A DNA stretch of 7,307 bases, taken from assembly GCA_002685315.1 (NCBI GenBank), contig NYXJ01000069.1, forward strand, positions 1 through 7,307. The letters are read 5' to 3'. Of this stretch, positions 6,487 to 7,307 are shown in pieces; position 1 is the first letter of the stretch, and every line of letters begins with the position of its first letter. Below the pieces are notes generated by a model. It saw only the letters and a list, made by a program, of their open reading frames with translations. It did no database searches and was not told where the DNA came from. Made by a program: the position numbers and the translations under genes. Source of the stretch: Methanobacteriota archaeon. GTDB lineage: Archaea > Thermoplasmatota > Poseidoniia > Poseidoniales > Thalassarchaeaceae.

Positions 6487-6512
6487 CAATCAACCGAGAC
6501 GTTATTTCTTTT

Positions 6513-7307
6513 TCAGTTCTCCGTGTGAGTGATTTTTCTCTCTAATGCTAGAATCTCTGCACAGACCGCTAATCCAATTTCTTCAGGTGTTTCAGCACCA
6601 ATGTCAATACCAATCGGGCATCGTGCATTATTGAACCATTCTTCGCGAACATCATCATCCATTGCCGCTTTCTTGAATGACTTCCATTTCGAGACAGATC
6701 CAATAGCTCCAATTCTAGGCCTTGAATCATCTTTTCGTAATTTTAGGAATCCTAACAATAATTCTTGATCTACTGACCAATCATGTCCTAACAATAGAAT
6801 ATCTGAAAATCGTTTTATAGATTCAGAATCCTCAGATTCAAGGAAATCATTAGCATTCATTGAGATGTTTTCATTGGAGAATGGGTATTTTTCAGTATTA
6901 GAATATTCCTTTCTAACGTCGAAAACAGAGTAATCCCAACCTAATGATTCGGCAACTAGCCCGACACATCTTCCTACATGTCCTCCACCTGCAATCAAAA
7001 TATGAGGCATTGGTTCAATAATCTCCATACTCACTTCCACTTGCCCTCCACACAGGCTGTCAAGAGCTATGCCTTCTTTTCCTTTCGCATCCTTGTAAAG
7101 ATAGAATGTTTCTATTAATCCACCTTTTTTCCGATTTACTTTTTTTTCTTCATTTAACAATTGAATTAATTTTTTTTCGATTTTTAGTTCTAATCCCGCA
7201 CCGCCTACGGTACCAAAGTTTTGCATTTTTGAATTAATTGCTAGTTTTGCCCCAGGTTTACCAGGAACACTTCCTTTTGCAGAGACAATTGTTGCGATGG
7301 CGACCCT
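6513..7307 (-). CDS. XdhC/CoxI-family molybdenum cofactor maturation factor (N-terminus off window)
   Basis: Accessory protein that, in characterised xanthine dehydrogenase systems, binds the molybdenum cofactor, aids its sulfuration and inserts it into the catalytic subunit. The frame stays open to the right edge: 27 codons precede the first ATG (7226) and encode RVAIATIVSAKGSVPGKPGA, the conserved XdhC N-terminal strand and loop. The ATG at 7226 is therefore internal and the true start lies outside. From that Met, GTVGGAGLE (5-13) and CGGQVEV (59-65) belong to the N-terminal XdhC/CoxI domain. HILIAGGGHVGR (75-86) opens the C-terminal Rossmann domain, which ends with PIGIDIGAETPEEIGLAVCAEILA (204-227). 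Presence in the same orientation as the enzyme genes fits a maturation role, though protease and regulator genes intervene. The end is complete (TGA at 6515-6513). Confidence 0.93.
   Translation of the reverse strand, partial: RVAIATIVSAKGSVPGKPGAKLAINSKMQNFGTVGGAGLELKIEKKLIQLLNEEKKVNRKKGGLIETFYLYKDAKGKEGIALDSLCGGQVEVSMEIIEPMPHILIAGGGHVGRCVGLVAESLGWDYSVFDVRKEYSNTEKYPFSNENISMNANDFLESEDSESIKRFSDILLLGHDWSVDQELLLGFLKLRKDDSRPRIGAIGSVSKWKSFKKAAMDDDVREEWFNNARCPIGIDIGAETPEEIGLAVCAEILALERKITHTEN

Noticed and set aside
6529..6768. Plus-strand open frame within the XdhC gene
   Set aside because: Antisense shadow of the conserved XdhC C-terminal domain; no independent support.
1..7307. CRISPR arrays, tRNA or rRNA genes, insertion sequences
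   Set aside because: No spaced repeats, cloverleaf-like segments, rRNA-like sequence or transposase-like frames were seen; nearly the whole window is protein-coding on the minus strand.

Overview
The window looks like part of an archaeal chromosome, most plausibly a marine Thermoplasmatota-type euryarchaeon (Marine Group II/III-like). This rests on the C-terminal HTH_10 (bacterio-opsin activator, 'Bat'-type) domain of the regulator, the small lipobox-anchored subtilase, the AT-rich base composition and the tightly packed one-strand layout. The assignment is inference; no rRNA or other phylogenetic marker is present.

All genes read on the minus strand, so transcription runs from the right edge to the left. 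In order they are: an XdhC/CoxI-family maturation factor whose N-terminus lies off the right edge (6513-7307); an exported S8 subtilisin-like lipoprotein protease (5272-6486); a Bat-type HTH regulator (4578-5228); then the three subunits of a molybdenum hydroxylase. These are the [2Fe-2S] subunit (3954-4550), the molybdopterin catalytic subunit (1380-3944) and the FAD subunit (184-1164), with an unrecognised small ORF (1161-1349) between the last two. A second exported protein begins 1 bp after the FAD gene and is cut by the left edge (1-182). Gaps are between -4 and about 45 bp, so there is no gene-free stretch over 300 bases, and one or two polycistronic units are likely.

The enzyme is most like 4-hydroxybenzoyl-CoA reductase (HcrABC) within the xanthine dehydrogenase family. 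The FAD subunit carries the Cys-rich insertion that holds an additional [4Fe-4S] cluster in HcrB, and the catalytic subunit has Hcr-like motifs (GGGFGGK, RGHG, catalytic Glu in GAKEAGEG). XdhC would load or protect the molybdenum cofactor and the Bat-type protein is the obvious candidate regulator. The substrate cannot be read from the sequence, so true 4-hydroxybenzoyl-CoA reduction is only one option.

The main oddities are: a 44-bp inverted copy of the 3' part of the FAD gene at the extreme left edge, which may be an assembly or amplification chimera; the small ORF that continues in the same frame after the catalytic subunit's stop codon; the protease inserted between accessory factor and regulator; and a short palindrome just in front of the regulator.
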